Below are positions 1 to 13,045 of a DNA stretch of 64,000 nt, piece after piece. This stretch comes from Gigaspora margarita. Taxonomy: Eukaryota > Glomeromycota > Glomeromycetes > Diversisporales > Gigasporaceae. The position numbers and the translations under genes are program-made. The notes under the pieces were generated by a model. That model was not told the origin of the DNA and made no database searches. It saw only the letters and a program-made list of their open reading frames with translations. How positions within the stretch are numbered: the stretch's first letter is position 1; each line of letters starts with the position of its first letter. Location of the stretch: assembly GCA_009809945.1 (NCBI GenBank), contig WTPW01000443.1:325880-389879 (forward strand), given 5' to 3'.

Positions 1-443
1 GAATGAAATTTTGCTTATATTAAACATCATTCTAACCCTATAGCCTCTAACATTAAGACCCTAACCCTAAATTTTATCTCACACACTTAGATTATTTACA
101 AAATTGGATTTTCTTTTTTGGTTTTATTACCCATGCAAATAAGTAAAATGACTTTGCAGGGGCTGCTAGTAAGCTGCTGTGTAATTAGTCTTTTTTTTTT
201 TAGGTCTCACTATGCTCTAAAAATCAGTTCTTATTCAAAATAATGCACATGCATAGGGATGCATCAGTTCAGTCCAGTCCCTAAGAGGACTGTTATCATA
301 GTATTGAAAAAACTGATAATCTATAATTTGACAATAATGATACACATGCAGATCAAGCATTAGACTTATTTCAGATATGAACAATATACTATATTTGCAT
401 ATAGGTGTTGATTTTAGAACACGAGTTTGAGACAAGCTAATAG
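1..443. other. AT-rich sequence, no gene seen
   Basis: No coding region is supported here. Positions 40-70 hold two short CCCTAA-like units, too few to be a telomere. Positions 255-300 carry repeated CAGTTC/CAGTCC/GGACTG words similar to those at 6976-7080, which suggests a remnant of the same short element. Positions 390-440 are the left half of an inverted repeat whose partner lies at about 2000-2060, on the far side of the element at 448-1942. Confidence 0.4.
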
Positions 444-1233
444 TTAATGGATTGGATTTACTGTTTTGTACTAAATTTAGTACACTTTTTAAAACTCATA
501 AAAAATCTAAAAAATTAGAAAGTTTAATTTTTTTTATATACAAAAATCTGATAAATATTCAAAAATAGTTTGGTATTATTTATTTTAATATTAATAATAA
601 AATTATTGCAAAAAATTTTTTTTTAACCTTGTATTTTTTTTGTAAATATCGTACTAAATTTAGTACACCTTTTAAGATTAATTATAACTAAAATTTACTA
701 ATAAATTTTGCAAACTAAAAGGTTAATTATATAAAAATTAGTTAAACCTAATTAAAATTAAAAGGTTATTATTAGTTATATTGTAATAATTATTATTTAT
801 ATTATAAGCTTTTTTTAAAATTATTGTAAATTATTACTATTTTTAGTAAGTTAGAGTAAGCTATATAAGTTTAGCTAGAATTAAAAAAATTTTTTATTAA
901 TTAAAATTTTTAAAACTTTAATTGAAAGTTATAAAAATTTATCTTCTAATTCTATTTGCAAAAATACTTTAATACCAACTTAGTTTATAATAAGTTATAT
1001 TACTTTAAATTTTAAAAAAATTACAGCCATTTTTTATATATAAATTTAAAAAATATTTATATAGTAATTTTTAGCAAAAACTTTAAACCTAATTTTTCTT
1101 ATATAATAATTTAATTTTTGAGGTAACTTTATATTTGATATTAGCTAACTTATCTTTATAATTTTATTATAAATTTAAATAAATTTATTTAATAAAAAAA
1201 TTTTTATATATAAAATATCTTCTAATATAACTA

Positions 1234-1705
1234 CAGTGCGTACAACCTAGTCCCAACCAAAAAAAAATTTTAGCGGCCAAATTCAGATTTTATTTTTTAG
1301 AGGACAATTTGAAAATTTAGCTAAATTTATATATAAAGTGGACAAATTTAAATTTTTAATATATATAAAGTGGCCAAATTTAAATTTTTAATATATAAAG
1401 TGGCCAAATTTAAATTTTTAATATATATAAAGTAGCCAAATTTAAATTTTTAAGTGGCCAAATTTGCTTTTTTTATATATACAAAAGGTGGCCAAATTTC
1501 ATCTTTAATTATAAAAATACTATAACTTCAACTTGCTATAACTTTTTTATATAAATAGATTTAAAAAATTAAGAATGTGGAAGTGTTTAGCTTGTTTTGA
1601 ATTAACATTTTAAGATAGTATTTTTTTTTTACTATTTTTTTTAAAAAAGGATTAGCAATTTGAACTTCATCAATTTTATTGGTCAGGACTAGGTTGTACA
1701 CACTG
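1234..1705. mobile_element. mariner-type MITE with TA duplication
   Basis: The terminal inverted repeats begin CAGTGCGTACAACCTAGTCC on the left and match the complement of the right end, allowing for small differences (CAGTGTGTACAACCTAGTCC). TA lies on both sides (1232-1233 and 1706-1707), the target preference of Tc1/mariner transposases. The inside is non-coding and includes a tandem array (next entry). It sits inside the element at 448-1942, so it is the younger of the two. Confidence 0.75.
1335..1500. repeat. Tandem repeat of ~30 bp (AAAGTGGCCAAATTTAAATT unit)
   Basis: About five imperfect copies of a unit containing GTGGCCAAATTTAAATTTTT separated by TA-rich spacers. The array lies inside the MITE at 1234-1705. 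Confidence 0.8.
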
Positions 1706-2108
1706 TAGTAATTACTATATAAAATTAGCTTAAATTAAAATTTTTAGAAATAAAAAAAATTCTATAAAATTCAAAAAACTATTTAAAGCTATCAAACTTT
1801 TTTTACAGAATTTCATCATTCTAAACTACTTTAAAATAGTATTTAATCAAGTAGTCAATTATAAAATTAGCAAATAATTTGGCTTACAAGATGAACTAAA
1901 TCTGTACAAAATACTAAATCTAGTACAGGTAAATCCAAACCATTAATTTAGTCAAATGCAAATTATAATTTTTATCATTAAAAATTTTTGGCTAAATAAT
2001 CACCAGCTTGTTTCAAACTTGTATTCCAAAATAATACCTATAGATGTTATTTTGCACAAATACAGTGCAAATTGTAAATCAACTGATCATGCCATTGCAC
2101 TGTTATTA

Positions 2109-2855
2109 CAGTCAGACCTCTCTATATTCACAAGTTGGTTGTACCTATTTTGGTGATTATATAGAGGTATAACTATAAATAAAATACTTGTTATAGTCAC
2201 ATGACCAAAGAACAATAAGTAACATATTTTTACATACTTGAAATACTATTAAAAAATTTAAAATGTTTAATAGCAAATAACTTTTGATCCAGTGACTCAA
2301 TTTGGATAAAATAACCACTAGATTATTTGACTTAATAAGACAATTCTAAAGAGTCTAAAATCATTCAAATCTAGATACAAAAAGCTAAGATCATTAAAGT
2401 TTTTTTTTAAATTTATCAATTCTTAAACATGTAAAGTGACACAAGTTCTTAACGATCACAGGAACTTGTGATTGGATTTTAACAATCTTGAGCTCATTAA
2501 AATCATCTTGTCGAGATGAACATTTTGATAGTTGTTTTATCCAAATTGGACCACTGCATCAATAGTTATTTGTTGTCAAACCTTTAAGAATTTTTTAATA
2601 AAAAATTTTAAATAAAGCTGAATATAAATATTGGCCAATCAGATGTTATAATCTATATTTAGTCAAAATTTGTAATAATAATGAGGGTTTTTATTAATAA
2701 AATTGATAAAAAATCAAAATTTTGTTGTGATAGTGATTATAGATAATTTGTTACTATAATAAGATTTTTTTACTATATTTAAGTCTGTTGCACAATATTA
2801 CATACTTATATAGAGGTGTGACTATATGGAGTGTGACTATAGAGAGGTCTGACTA
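2109..2855. mobile_element. pogo/Tigger-type MITE
   Basis: The ends are inverted repeats reading CAGTCAGACCTCTCTATA on the left and its near complement on the right. They are bordered by TA at 2107-2108 and 2856-2857. Ends of the form CAGTC-AACCTCNCTATA are typical of pogo/Tigger relatives. The interior holds a second inverted repeat (about 2270-2320 against 2530-2590, with ATAACTTTTGATCCAGTGAC in the left arm), so another palindromic element may be nested within. There is no coding capacity. Confidence 0.65.
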
Positions 2856-2869
2856 TAATTAATTTCTCT

Positions 2870-3700
2870 AGTTTATTAACATTAGCAACAGTGTTTTGAT
2901 TATACATTATACTGTATTACCGCAAAATAACGATCATGGGCATTATTTTGAAAATTGCATTCCCTAAAAATAGCATACTAGGTTTTGAAATAATGCCCAT
3001 ACATGTTCTGAAATAGCACGCACCATATATAGAATACTAGATAATTAAATAAAAGTGTTCAACAAATGCTTCATATTTATTCTTTTTAGCTTTAATTGCT
3101 TCCAGAATAACTATTATTAAATGTTTAATTATTGCTACTATAACAAATAATTTTTCCTTTGTCTCTTACTTCTGTATTTGTATAATTTTTTAATTGCCAC
3201 ATACCTTCCATAATAAGTAGCTATACAATGCAGTTGTGTGAAACCAGAAGCATGGAAATTAGTACATTATGATATAGATATTATATATCTACTTTCTGCT
3301 GATTACCAAATTACTTCAACGTCTTGTAGAGAAGAAGGTATAGTTTCTAAATTTTTATACCAAAACCTCTGCGAATACGCATTCGATCTCATGATTATCG
3401 TGACTACTTAAATATGACTTAGTATAATGAGATGATTTACAAAAATCAGCTAGTTACAATAAAAGTTCCTATGCTGTGTTAATATTGTTTTGAGATAACG
3501 ATAATAATTTAATACTGAATTTAGCTCCAATAGTAAACCCGGGTTCTACAAATGTCATTCGCTGTAGAATTAATCAAGTAATATGAGGTCACGAATCACT
3601 TGGATCTATTATGCGATCAATTTAAGAGTCAGTTTACAAAAAATGCAGGGAGGGTATTGTAAGGTAATAATTTTAAGGTTATGTAATGCACGAACAATAA
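2870..3700. other. Non-coding AT-rich DNA with TIR-like fragments
   Basis: A stretch near 2885-3020 contains GTTTTGATTATACATTATAC and two copies of an ATAATGCCCAT-like word in opposite orientation. Related words recur near 6765-6860 and 7745-7790, which suggests pieces of one dispersed family. I see no gene. Confidence 0.3.
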
Positions 3701-4329
3701 TAATATATTTAAAGGGGCAAAGACGATGATATTACCTGATATCCACAAAAAAATAATAAATTTAGTACCTATGCAACAATCATTAATGCCAAAATGATAA
3801 CATAAATCTGTACAATTTTATATAGTTAGCAAACAATATAAAAAATAATCGCAGTATTAATAGTAAAAGTGTTATAATAATAAGCTTATATCAATACAAT
3901 TACAAATTAGGTAGCAAAATTAAAAATCGGTGCTGACATAAAATAGAAAATCGTAACTCATACAAGGGTCCCAAAAATTCTGGGTCAGAATTCGTCGAAG
4001 TGCAATGGAATCATGGTCAGCTTGATCAGAATTGATCAATTTTGCTCCAAGATCATAAAAAATTTTACTAATAAATCATATCCATTTATTAAGTAAAAAA
4101 TGCTAACTAATAATTTTGCAATAGAACCTGCTAACAATTGGGCTAAATGCTGATCTAGATCTGACGCATCTGACCCAGAAATTTGGTGATAGCCCTGTAA
4201 AAATTGAAATCTTAAGTGACTCAATACATAAATCGACAGAATCCTGAGCAAAACAAGTAAAAACAAACTATAATATTAATATATAACAAGGCACGATGAT
4301 AAATAGTCAAATCAATGTACAATAAAGAA

Positions 4330-5930
4330 AATCAATATTGTGAATATATACAGTAATATTATAGAATTATTTAAATAATGATCCCACTGTAATTCAAAAG
4401 CACGAACGCATACAAAATCACAAATTAGATGCCCAGAATTGCTAATTCCACTTAACTCGCCTGTAAACTATATTCTACGTACTTCGTAGTTCGTTCTGGC
4501 ATTATCACACTAACCCTAACTCAGCCGAATTATTAATCAGATATCACTGGGTTCACTTATCCTGAAACTATCCAAACTCGCTATTGCAGTGTGTAGTTGA
4601 ATTAGTTGGTTTTGGAATCAACTATCTTAATTCATACAATATTTTGCCATTACAAAACCTGTTAGCTATTGCAGTATTGGAATTAACAGTTGTAGTTTCT
4701 ATTCAATTTTATTGTAAAATTACAAAACTCGCTGAAATTGCTTTATTGTGATTTATTGTAAAAAAAAAATTACGTACATATGCACATCGATACTTGCTGT
4801 CATGACACTCAGTATTTAGTTGATCCACAAACTTTACTATTGTTGCGGCCAAGGGAGAGACTTCTAGATCTTCGCTTACCAATTTAACTACTGGGCCACA
4901 ATCATTAAGAATTTAGAAATTTGTAAATAAGCGTATTTGTGTTAAATATGGGGAGAGCATTTATAAAAGAACGTGTGAGCTTCTTGGTCCTATTTTGGTT
5001 ATCCTCATTAGTTGTATTATTTTCGAGTATGGCATGATGGAGGATTATGCAGGGATTTTATTAGCAGGGCAATATTAGTTCAGCTTTTTATGAAAGATCA
5101 TATGCAAACAATGCAATAGTATTCATTTATTACCGCAGGTATATCCCTGATTAGCCTAGGTCAGCAGAATTTTGTAAATCATCATACTACCAAAACGTCC
5201 AATCAGACTCCAGATTTTGTGTATGAACGCTAAACATACAGCAAAACTGTGAACATATACCATTTAAAATCATCAATCCTTACTATGATAAATAGTAATT
5301 TAAATGCATGAAATGCCAGCATGCATGGCATACAAAATTACAAGAAATAACTATTTGATCAGATGCTCAGAATTGCGGACATTACTTAACTTGCCTATAA
5401 ACCATATTCTACATATTTCCATTCCTGGTACAATCAAGTCAACATACATATAAGAAAAACAATACCGTGAACACATACCGTAATCTTATAGAATCCCTTA
5501 AATATCAATCCCAACTGCGATAAACAATAACTTAAAAGCATGAGATGTCAGCATGCATGGCATACAAAATCACAAGAAATGACTATACAATCAATAGTCT
5601 AATAGTAAAACACTATAAAAACAAGCCCTATATTAATATATTACGAATCAAGGACTCATATAAAATAAAAAAGTCTTAAGTGACCCGATACATAATCAAT
5701 AATCCAAATGGAATTCTAAGTAAAACGAGTCAACACATACTATAATATCATAGTATCCCTTAAACATCAATCCCTACTGCGATAAACAGTAATTTAAAAG
5801 CACGAAATGTTAGTATGCATGGCATACAAAATCACAAGGAATGACCACCCAATCAGATGCCAAAGTTTGTGGAAGTCATCTAACTTGCCTGTAAACTATA
5901 CACTTCATATTTCATACTCCGCTCCTGGTA
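4330..5930. repeat. Four diverged copies of a ~200-bp repeat
   Basis: Copies lie at about 4335-4490, 5250-5415, 5465-5590 and 5720-5935. Shared landmarks are GTGAACATATAC-like, CCCTTAAACATCAATCCCTA-like, GCATGGCATACAAAATCACA and CTTGCCTGTAAACTATA-like blocks in the same order and orientation. Divergence is substantial and spacing is irregular. This stretch is less AT-rich than its surroundings. No frame stays open through the repeats, so they are not evidently coding. Confidence 0.7.
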
Positions 5931-5939
5931 TAGTATTGT

Positions 5940-6960
5940 TATAGCCATGTTAATTTACCTTTCTAGTATTAGGCATTATTATATATTCTTGGTGGCTTAA
6001 TCCTATAAGCCTCATTTTGGGTGCATTAAAACATGAGAGTAGCTACATGAATATAGTTGTTTAAACCTATGGCAATGACAGTTCAAAAAGCCCACTGCAT
6101 CAACATAGTCAAAGTTGCAGGGCTAATGAAGAAGCTGCAAAATAAGCATAGCTATCATAGTATAGATGTAGTGGTAGTGAAGTAAATAGGTAACCTTGTC
6201 TGAGATCTAGAATATATATAAAGGGTTGCCCTCACCCTTAATCAAATGTATCTAATTTATGCTCTCAAAAATCCTTAAATAAATATACATTTTTTTAACA
6301 ATAAATATCTAATAAATCATTAATATTCATGTCCTATAAATTACTACCAATTTCATGTGACATCTAACGTCAACTATTAGGGTTAAACTTGGCATGAAAG
6401 TACCAAGCTCTCCCATATGATGGTTATACTACTCTTATCCTAGCAGGATAATAAATTGTTATGGTCATTCTTTTTGATTTTAATACTGGAATATAATTTT
6501 TGATAATAAATAAATGTTTTATGCACATTCTTTTTAAAGTTAGAACTATAATGGTCTTAGAGTGCTGCATAATAATGCCAAAGAACAAAGAAAAATAGGG
6601 TCATAAATCTACAGGTGATGCTTTATATATATGCAGGTTTTAAAAAATATAATTAGCTTTTTACTATCACTATGTAGTTCAACAATAGTTTAATTGTTTC
6701 TATATATATATATATATTAAGGTTTAGATTTTTAGCACCAGTACAGGATAAAAAATTATTTATCTCAAAATAGTGCACATGCGTGCACTCAAAATAGCAC
6801 ACAGGTAATCAAAACACTGTGCAGATGCATGTTATTTCATGGTAATACAGTATGTGGTTTAACTTGTTTAACAAACTAAGGGTTTGTAATTTGAATTTTA
6901 ACCAAAAACAACATTTTATAGTTGTTTCAAAATGTGTATTATCATAATAATATTTAGTTT
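5940..6960. other. No gene seen; TA microsatellite
   Basis: This stretch contains a short (TA)n run near 6700-6718 and words shared with 2885-3020. I see no open frame with recognisable content. Confidence 0.3.
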
Positions 6961-6975
6961 ATTTGATATTACTAT

Positions 6976-7080
6976 TAGGACCAACAGTTCTTTCAGTCCA
7001 TTCTAAAAAGGACCAGACCAGCCAGATCCCTGGACAGACAGAAGGACTGTCAGTTCAGATCAGACTGATTAACAGCCCTA
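6976..7080. repeat. Short inverted-repeat fragment, hAT-like ends
   Basis: The ends TAGGACCAACAGTT and the complement of AACAGCCCTA resemble hAT termini. The interior is packed with CAGTCC/CAGTTC/CAGACTG words. The flanking 8-mers do not match, so no target duplication supports the call. Confidence 0.3.
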
Positions 7081-7143
7081 GTGACAACATACCTGATACT
7101 GTATATAAAAATTTAATTGCTTTTTTCTGAATTAATTCAATTA

Positions 7144-7740
7144 GGGAAGTGCAGTAAATCACATAATTAGGGTTTACATAGGTCCGACCCCCTCCTCCCT
7201 GTAATAGGCTATTGACCAATCAAATTTCGTCTTTTTAATATTAAAAAAATTCCAAAATATTTTTGACCCCACATACGATAACAGTCGCTACATAGTAAAG
7301 TCAAAATTTTACTATGTGAATCGATTAAAGTTGCTTAAGTAAACTTGTTCAGAAGATCAAATACATTTATCCTAAAATTTTTATCAGTATTGAACTTTTT
7401 ATTATTTGACTTTTTGATTTTTTGTTCGACAAAAATTTAAAATTTTTTAAAAAAATACATTCGACGAACGTAAAAATTAAAAGTTAAATAGTAAAAACTT
7501 CTTTAATTTTGATAAAAATTTCAGAGTATATGTAATTTGATATTTCAAACAAGTTTACTTAATCGATAATTATCGATTGACATAGTAAAATTTAGACTTT
7601 ACTATGTAGCAACTTTCTGCGAATTTTTATTATAATAAATACTTCAATATTATTGGCTATTTTACTCTATATATATATAGGACGTGATAAATGGGGACCC
7701 CCCTCCCTCCTAAAAAATTATGTGATTTACTGCACTTCCC
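7144..7740. mobile_element. PIF/Harbinger-type MITE (TTA duplication)
   Basis: The terminal inverted repeats are at least 22 bp, starting GGGAAGTGCAGTAAATCACA on both strands. TTA borders each end (7141-7143 and 7741-7743), the 3-bp target expected for PIF/Harbinger. The interior is a large palindrome whose arms carry the words CGCTACATAGTAAAGTC and GACTTTACTATGTAGC. This core is shared with elements near 18.7-19.5, 21.1-21.8, 36.6-38.2 and 51.4-51.8 kb. It is non-coding. Confidence 0.7.
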
Positions 7741-8938
7741 TTACTATATATGATTACCATGTTGTTGCATAATAATGCTCATGAGCATTATCTAAAATTA
7801 TTCCTTAATTAAGCTTAATTTAGGCAAAATTTGAAATTAAACCCTTGTGTTAATTTGTGAAATATAGTAAAAGTTATTACAAAATCACTATTTACATTTT
7901 TGGTTTTAGTATAACTGCATCACACAGCTATCTTATTCTTATTCCTTAACACGCATACATGCTAATACATTAACATGTTATGAAGATTTTACAAAAAAGG
8001 GTAATAATATGTTAATCATTAAATTAACATGAATTATACAAAAATAAAAATGAAAGTTATTTATACTAAATAAAGAAAAGAAGATCTATATACAAATATA
8101 GGGTTAAACTAATCAGAAACTTGAATCTCTAATGTCACAATACAAATTGTGACAATAATAAATAATCAGCTATAATTATTACACTAATGCTAATTTATAT
8201 AGGGATCAGTATGGTAAAGATTTTAAAAATTCAGAGTGTACAGTACTATGTTCCACAACTTTTCTTAATTTACATTGATTCTAAATTGATATGTATTATT
8301 TCTTAATTTTTACTGATTGTAAAATGACTCAGGTCAATTCATGATGCAGATTATTAAGACCACAGCAATGTAATAAACTGCTAATAAGAATTATGTATTA
8401 TATAATTTATTAATAATAACAATAAAAATTGCACATTTTATCAATAACTATAATAATAATTACTAATAATTACATTGATATTTGCAATGATTCTTTTTTC
8501 ATTAATATTTTTAAAAATAATTCTTTTATTGTTTTTGCTTTATTTTTTTATTCATTATATTTGAACTGATCTTTATTGCCTTGTATTACAAATTTTCTTC
8601 TTCAAAATTTTATTGATTCACAAAGATATGGCTTGTAAATCATGAAATTCATTATAATTAATATCTAATTATACTAAAAAAAAATTCATTCTTCAATGTA
8701 GTCTGAAATTCAAGCTAATACCTTTAGGGTTCTTTGTATAGGCAAAAAAGAAGAATTGTACATGTCTAAGCAATATATGAATAACTTAGAAATGCAAGTT
8801 TGTTATATTAAAAATTTTACGAAATCATCTGTGCAAGACACTAAGTAGGGGTGTGAACTGATTTTATAATAATCATTTTAATCCTTAATCGAATTAGAAT
8901 TGATTCTCATTTCTGAACAAATGATTTAATCATTTCTA

Positions 8939-9586
8939 TGGGCTGGTGCAAAAAGATTTGTACCTCAAATAGCTCTGATTAAAATATTTTTTGTACAAAT
9001 TAATTTTTAATTTTTTTAATTTAATATACTTATTAGGTTACCAGATTGATAAAAATAAAAAAATTTTGATTATTTTATTGATAAAATAAAAAAATTTTGA
9101 TTATTTTATTGATAAAATAAAAAAATTTATTAATAGTAACTTTTTTTTTTTTACTATGTAATTTACTATAGTAATTTATACATATGGTATATAGTAAAAA
9201 AAATCAAATTACCTCAATTTAAAGCTTAATTTCTTCACAACCAGTGATCCAATTTTGCTCAAATTTTAACCATATCTTTATCATATACATATTAATGTAC
9301 TTGCGAAGTACAAGCTCATAGAACTGCATATTGGTTGCGAAATTATTTAAAATATATTTTTTTTAAAAAAAAAAATTTTGTATTTTTTTCAAATACAGTG
9401 AATTGTACATGCTTAATTATTAAAATAAAACAATGTTAAAACAATAAAAATAATATATTAAGTTAGATTAAAACCTATTTTATATGATACCAAAAAATTT
9501 TTAATAATTAATCAAGAAAAAAAAATTTTTTCTTAGTGTCAAAATTATAAAATTTTTTGAGGTACAAATCTTTCTGCACCGGCCCA
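8939..9586. mobile_element. TA-flanked inverted-repeat element
   Basis: The ends read TGGGCTGGTGCAAAAAGATT on the left and the complement of the right end with two differences. The match continues through TTTGTACCTCAAA. TA lies on both sides (8937-8938 and 9587-9588). The interior is non-coding and contains a short tandem repeat at 9045-9130. The flanks (ATGATTTAAT and AAATGATTAAA, with complementary sequence further out) suggest that it landed inside another palindromic repeat. Confidence 0.65.
9045..9130. repeat. ~35-bp tandem repeat, 2.4 copies
   Basis: A unit containing ATTGATAAAATAAAAAAATT followed by TTGATTATTTT is repeated head to tail. Confidence 0.8.
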
Positions 9587-9599
9587 TACAAATGATTAA

Positions 9600-10780
9600 A
9601 TATTTTGAAATCAATTCTGGATTTAGAAGTGATTCTAAAAAATATAATCATTTTATATATCTATTTAGAAGACTAAAATTTTTATTAAATGTTTGTTCAG
9701 CTTTTAGATATGTATTTAAGAAAAAGTAATGCCTGTGTTTATTATATATTAATCACATTTTGTTATTAAAAATATTAAGCCTATAGTTTTGTGCTTAGCC
9801 ATTTATAATGAATGTGCTTTGTTAATGAGAATCATCTTAATAAAACTTTAAACTGATAATTTGTACTTAGCTATTTTTAATAGCTATACTTGTTGTTAAT
9901 GTGCATTATTTTATTAAACTTTAACTTGATAGTTTATACTTAGCATTTTATAATGGTTATATTTGTTATTAATAATATATATAATTATTTATATAATTTG
10001 TTTTAAAGTGCAAACTCTGTGTAAATATTGAAGATTCTATTTAATAAAGTTCTGGTATAGCTTTAAACAACCAAAAACTTTGTAACTGCTTCATATTAAT
10101 TGTAAAACTTAATAACTTACAATATCAGTTAGGGAATATGTCCTATTGAGTAATAAATAATAGTAAAAATTATAATAAAACTATAAATTTACTATAAACT
10201 TTAAGCTTAATATTCTTTTAAGCTTATAGATTAACATTTTTTCAAATTTTGGTATTAAGCATATTGAAGATAGAAGATTAAAGTTATTTAAAGTATTTTT
10301 TTATTTTGCGAAATTTGCAAAATTTCTTAATAAAATTTTTTAAAAAAAAAAATTTTTAAAACTGCAATTATATGCAAATTTAATGCTAAATAAGTTTGCT
10401 TATATAACAAAATATGTTATTTTAGTAAAAAAAATAAGTTGTCTATATACTAATGTAAAAATTACAGGTTTTCTATATAAACTTGTTTTTTTTTTGCTAA
10501 GATAATCTATTTTGGGTTCTTAATTGTTTAGCACAAAATTTATATTAATAAAAAAAATAAACCATTTTTACAACTATTTTACAGTAAACATTGAGTTAAA
10601 GTTTTGTAAAAAATATTTAAATTTTTTGCAAAAATTTAATTCAATTTTTTACAACTATTTTCAAAAAATATCATGATAACTGAAAAGTTAACTATGAAAC
10701 CACTCTTTTTTTTGCAAAAAAAATTTTTTATAAAATTTTACTATACATTATCTCTAGTATTAACCCTTTTTCTAACTATA
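9600..10780. other. AT-rich non-coding DNA, nothing recognised
   Basis: There are long A/T runs, no open frame of note and no clear inverted-repeat ends. Three loosely similar TTTAATTGATAATTTGTACTTAGC-like segments near 9780-9960 suggest a decayed short tandem repeat. Confidence 0.3.
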
Positions 10781-10788
10781 CCCTAACC

Positions 10789-11068
10789 CAGTGTTGTCAT
10801 GGGACAGCTTTGGACAATAATTTGGACAATTTTGGACAATTTTGAACAATTAAATAAAGTAAAATTACTTAAAATTTTATTAAGATAATCTATTTTAATT
10901 TTAACTGGAATGTGTTCAGCACCTAAAAAAATATATAGTTATATATTTTTTAGATAGATTTATTGATTATTAAAGCCTGAACAGGCTTTGGACAATCTTG
11001 GATGTTTGGACAATTTTGGACATGAACAAGTCAAAAAAGGCTGTGGACAGCCAAAATGTACAACACTG
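10789..11068. mobile_element. hAT-type MITE (8-bp duplication)
   Basis: The inverted termini start CAGTGTTGTC/CAGTGTTGTA. The flanking 8-mers are CCCTAACC (10781-10788) and CCTTAACC (11069-11076), matching at seven of eight positions. Subterminal GGACAATTTTGGACAA words are repeated several times, as is common for transposase-binding sites in hAT elements. It has no coding capacity. Confidence 0.7.
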
Positions 11069-11069
11069 C

Positions 11070-11940
11070 CTTAACCCTAATAATAATAAAATTGCACATG
11101 TTTATGTTTGTTTTGATTATATATATATTATACAGAAGAATGCCACCACTAGTAACAAGCACATTTTTACTTTTTTTTTTTAGCAATCCTGCCATCTGTA
11201 TCTATAGACTTTATTATACAAAAACTGTATTTGTACATTACTATTCTACTACAACAAAGCTTACCCAACAATATATAACTACATAGTGTCCACATGCAAT
11301 CCGCCTAGCAAATCTTTTGCCTCAATTCAGATTCTCAACTTACTGAGAATATGTATCCTCCTATCACTAGCAGGCACTTGCTCACTATATCAAGATTGCC
11401 TTTTTTTTAATCTTCTTCTCCTAACTTCTCTAGTAGACAAAGCTACTAAAAGAACAACCAAAGCTAAATGAAAATAAAAGAAAAAAATAAAATGGAGGAA
11501 AATTTACTATACCTAAACAAAAAACCAAAACTACTATAAAATAAAATTAAAAGAAAGAAGAAAAAAACAAAAAGAAAGAAAACTTGATAACACTATTATT
11601 GCTTGTGCTAGACTATAAAAATTATATAGCATTATATAAGTTCTTCAAGTATTATATATACATTATAAAAGAAAAAAAAAATCTATATGCCTAAAAGAAA
11701 ATTCTAGAAAGAAATTTCATTATGTGCTCCCTCTAGATCTCAAACACATCATTTACTATTTACTTTATATGCAGCACTAAAATTCACTCGTGATGTTGAT
11801 TCCACTTTGGTAGCGTGTTTCCAATTAGGAAGGAGTAAATACTGCTGATCTTTTAGAGGAGTAAACCATAATGCCCACTTTGTTGAAATTTTACAAGTCC
11901 AAAGAGACGAGAGACATCACTTGTAGCAAATTTAAAAGAG
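11070..11940. other. Unassigned DNA, slightly less AT-rich
   Basis: Several short open frames exist (11056-11471), but none resembles a known protein or continues into another exon that I can see. The stretch at 11700-11940 continues after the MITE as 12208-12470; together they may be one old sequence unit. Confidence 0.25.
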
Positions 11941-11942
11941 TA

Positions 11943-12205
11943 TATGGGCTGCCGTCAATAGAAGTCAGGCAGATCTACATTTGAAAAAAATTTAATGCCT
12001 TAACTTTCACAGCTCATATCTCGATGGATTTTAAAGCTATCTTGATGTATCAATATTCAAAAGAAAGCTTAGATCGTAAGCTTTATTTTGAATATTAAAT
12101 TATCAAGATAGTCATAAAACTCATCGAGATATGAGCTGTGAAAGTTAAGGTATAAATTTTTTTTCAAATGTAGATCTGCCTGATTTCTATTGACAGCAGC
12201 CCATA
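11943..12205. mobile_element. Palindromic TA-flanked MITE
   Basis: The inverted repeats of about 45 bp start TATGGGCTGCCGTCAATAGA, with two mismatches between the ends. An inner pair (CTTTCACAGCTCATATCTCG and its complement) makes most of the 263 bp a hairpin. TA borders both ends (11941-11942 and 12206-12207). It is non-coding. Confidence 0.75.
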
Positions 12206-12207
12206 TA

Positions 12208-13028
12208 GTCAGAAAAACTCATTTTTTTGTTGTTCCTTATTGTTTTACCACAGTTACTTTGTCAACAGAGAAGTTCTTCATCTTCACCAAAATTTCTTGT
12301 ACAAGAGTGCCACCTCCTGACAGTTATTTTGTAAGAAGACGCTTTTGGCTTGCATGCCAAATATACAAAAAAGTCCCTGAAAAAAGTAGGCAGTTGATCT
12401 TTGTAAAAACTGCTCCTGTGTTATCCTACTATATATTAATTGTATAGGCAACTCTCTAACAAAAAACTCTTTGTTTTTCATATATCAGAAAATTTGTTAC
12501 AGGTGATCATTAGAAAGAGTTCCAAAAGCATATTTTTACTATATAAAAAACTAATTTATAAATCTTATGCAAAATTACATAAAATTATATAAGGTTCTAG
12601 TAATTTGATATCTCTAACCTCTATTGATAATTATTTTTGTTTTGGGCTTTTATCCTAATTGCTCTCAATTTTGGACCTTATTAGTAAAATTCTTAAAAAC
12701 TGTTTGTCTTAAATTTATTTTTTCTTTTTTTGATAAAGTTTTATAATATATATTTGTTTACAAGAAAAAGGATAATTAAAATAAACATGTATTTAAAATC
12801 AAGTTGAACAAATACAAACTTATTTGCAGGTCTATTAACAAAGTCTATAAGATTCATTTTGATTTGTTAATAGTTTAAATTTTCAAATCAATAATTTAAA
12901 TAGAGTACTTTAAAACAAAATTAATTTCTTTTAATAAATGTCTACAGGATAAAACTATTTTATAAATAAGTATATACTTTAACAATCATTAATTTTAAAA
13001 TAAAATTAATGCTAAATATATTGGTTAA
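12208..13028. other. Unassigned sequence
   Basis: Positions 12208-12480 have mixed composition with overlapping open frames on both strands, none recognised. Positions 12500-13028 are AT-rich filler. Confidence 0.25.
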
Positions 13029-13045
13029 ATCAAGTTTATTCTATT

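Larger units (their letters stand above)
448..1942. mobile_element. TTAA-flanked inverted-repeat element (non-coding)
   Basis: The ends are inverted repeats: TGGATTGGATTTAC on the left and its complement with one mismatch on the right. Both ends are bordered by TTAA (444-447 and 1943-1946), as in piggyBac-type insertion. Just inside each end lies a palindromic GTACTAAATTTAGTAC-like word (about 468 and 1905), repeated again near 650. No transposase frame survives. A second element (1234-1705) is nested inside. The flanks outside TTAA (about 392-440 and 2000-2060) are themselves inverted repeats, so this element probably landed in the loop of an older palindromic element. The superfamily call rests only on TTAA; a 3-bp TTA/TAA duplication of Harbinger type is also possible. 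Confidence 0.55.

Noticed and set aside
40..75. CCCTAACCCTAA telomere-like words
   Set aside because: Only about two units; similar short runs occur at 10780 and 34040, so this is not a chromosome end.
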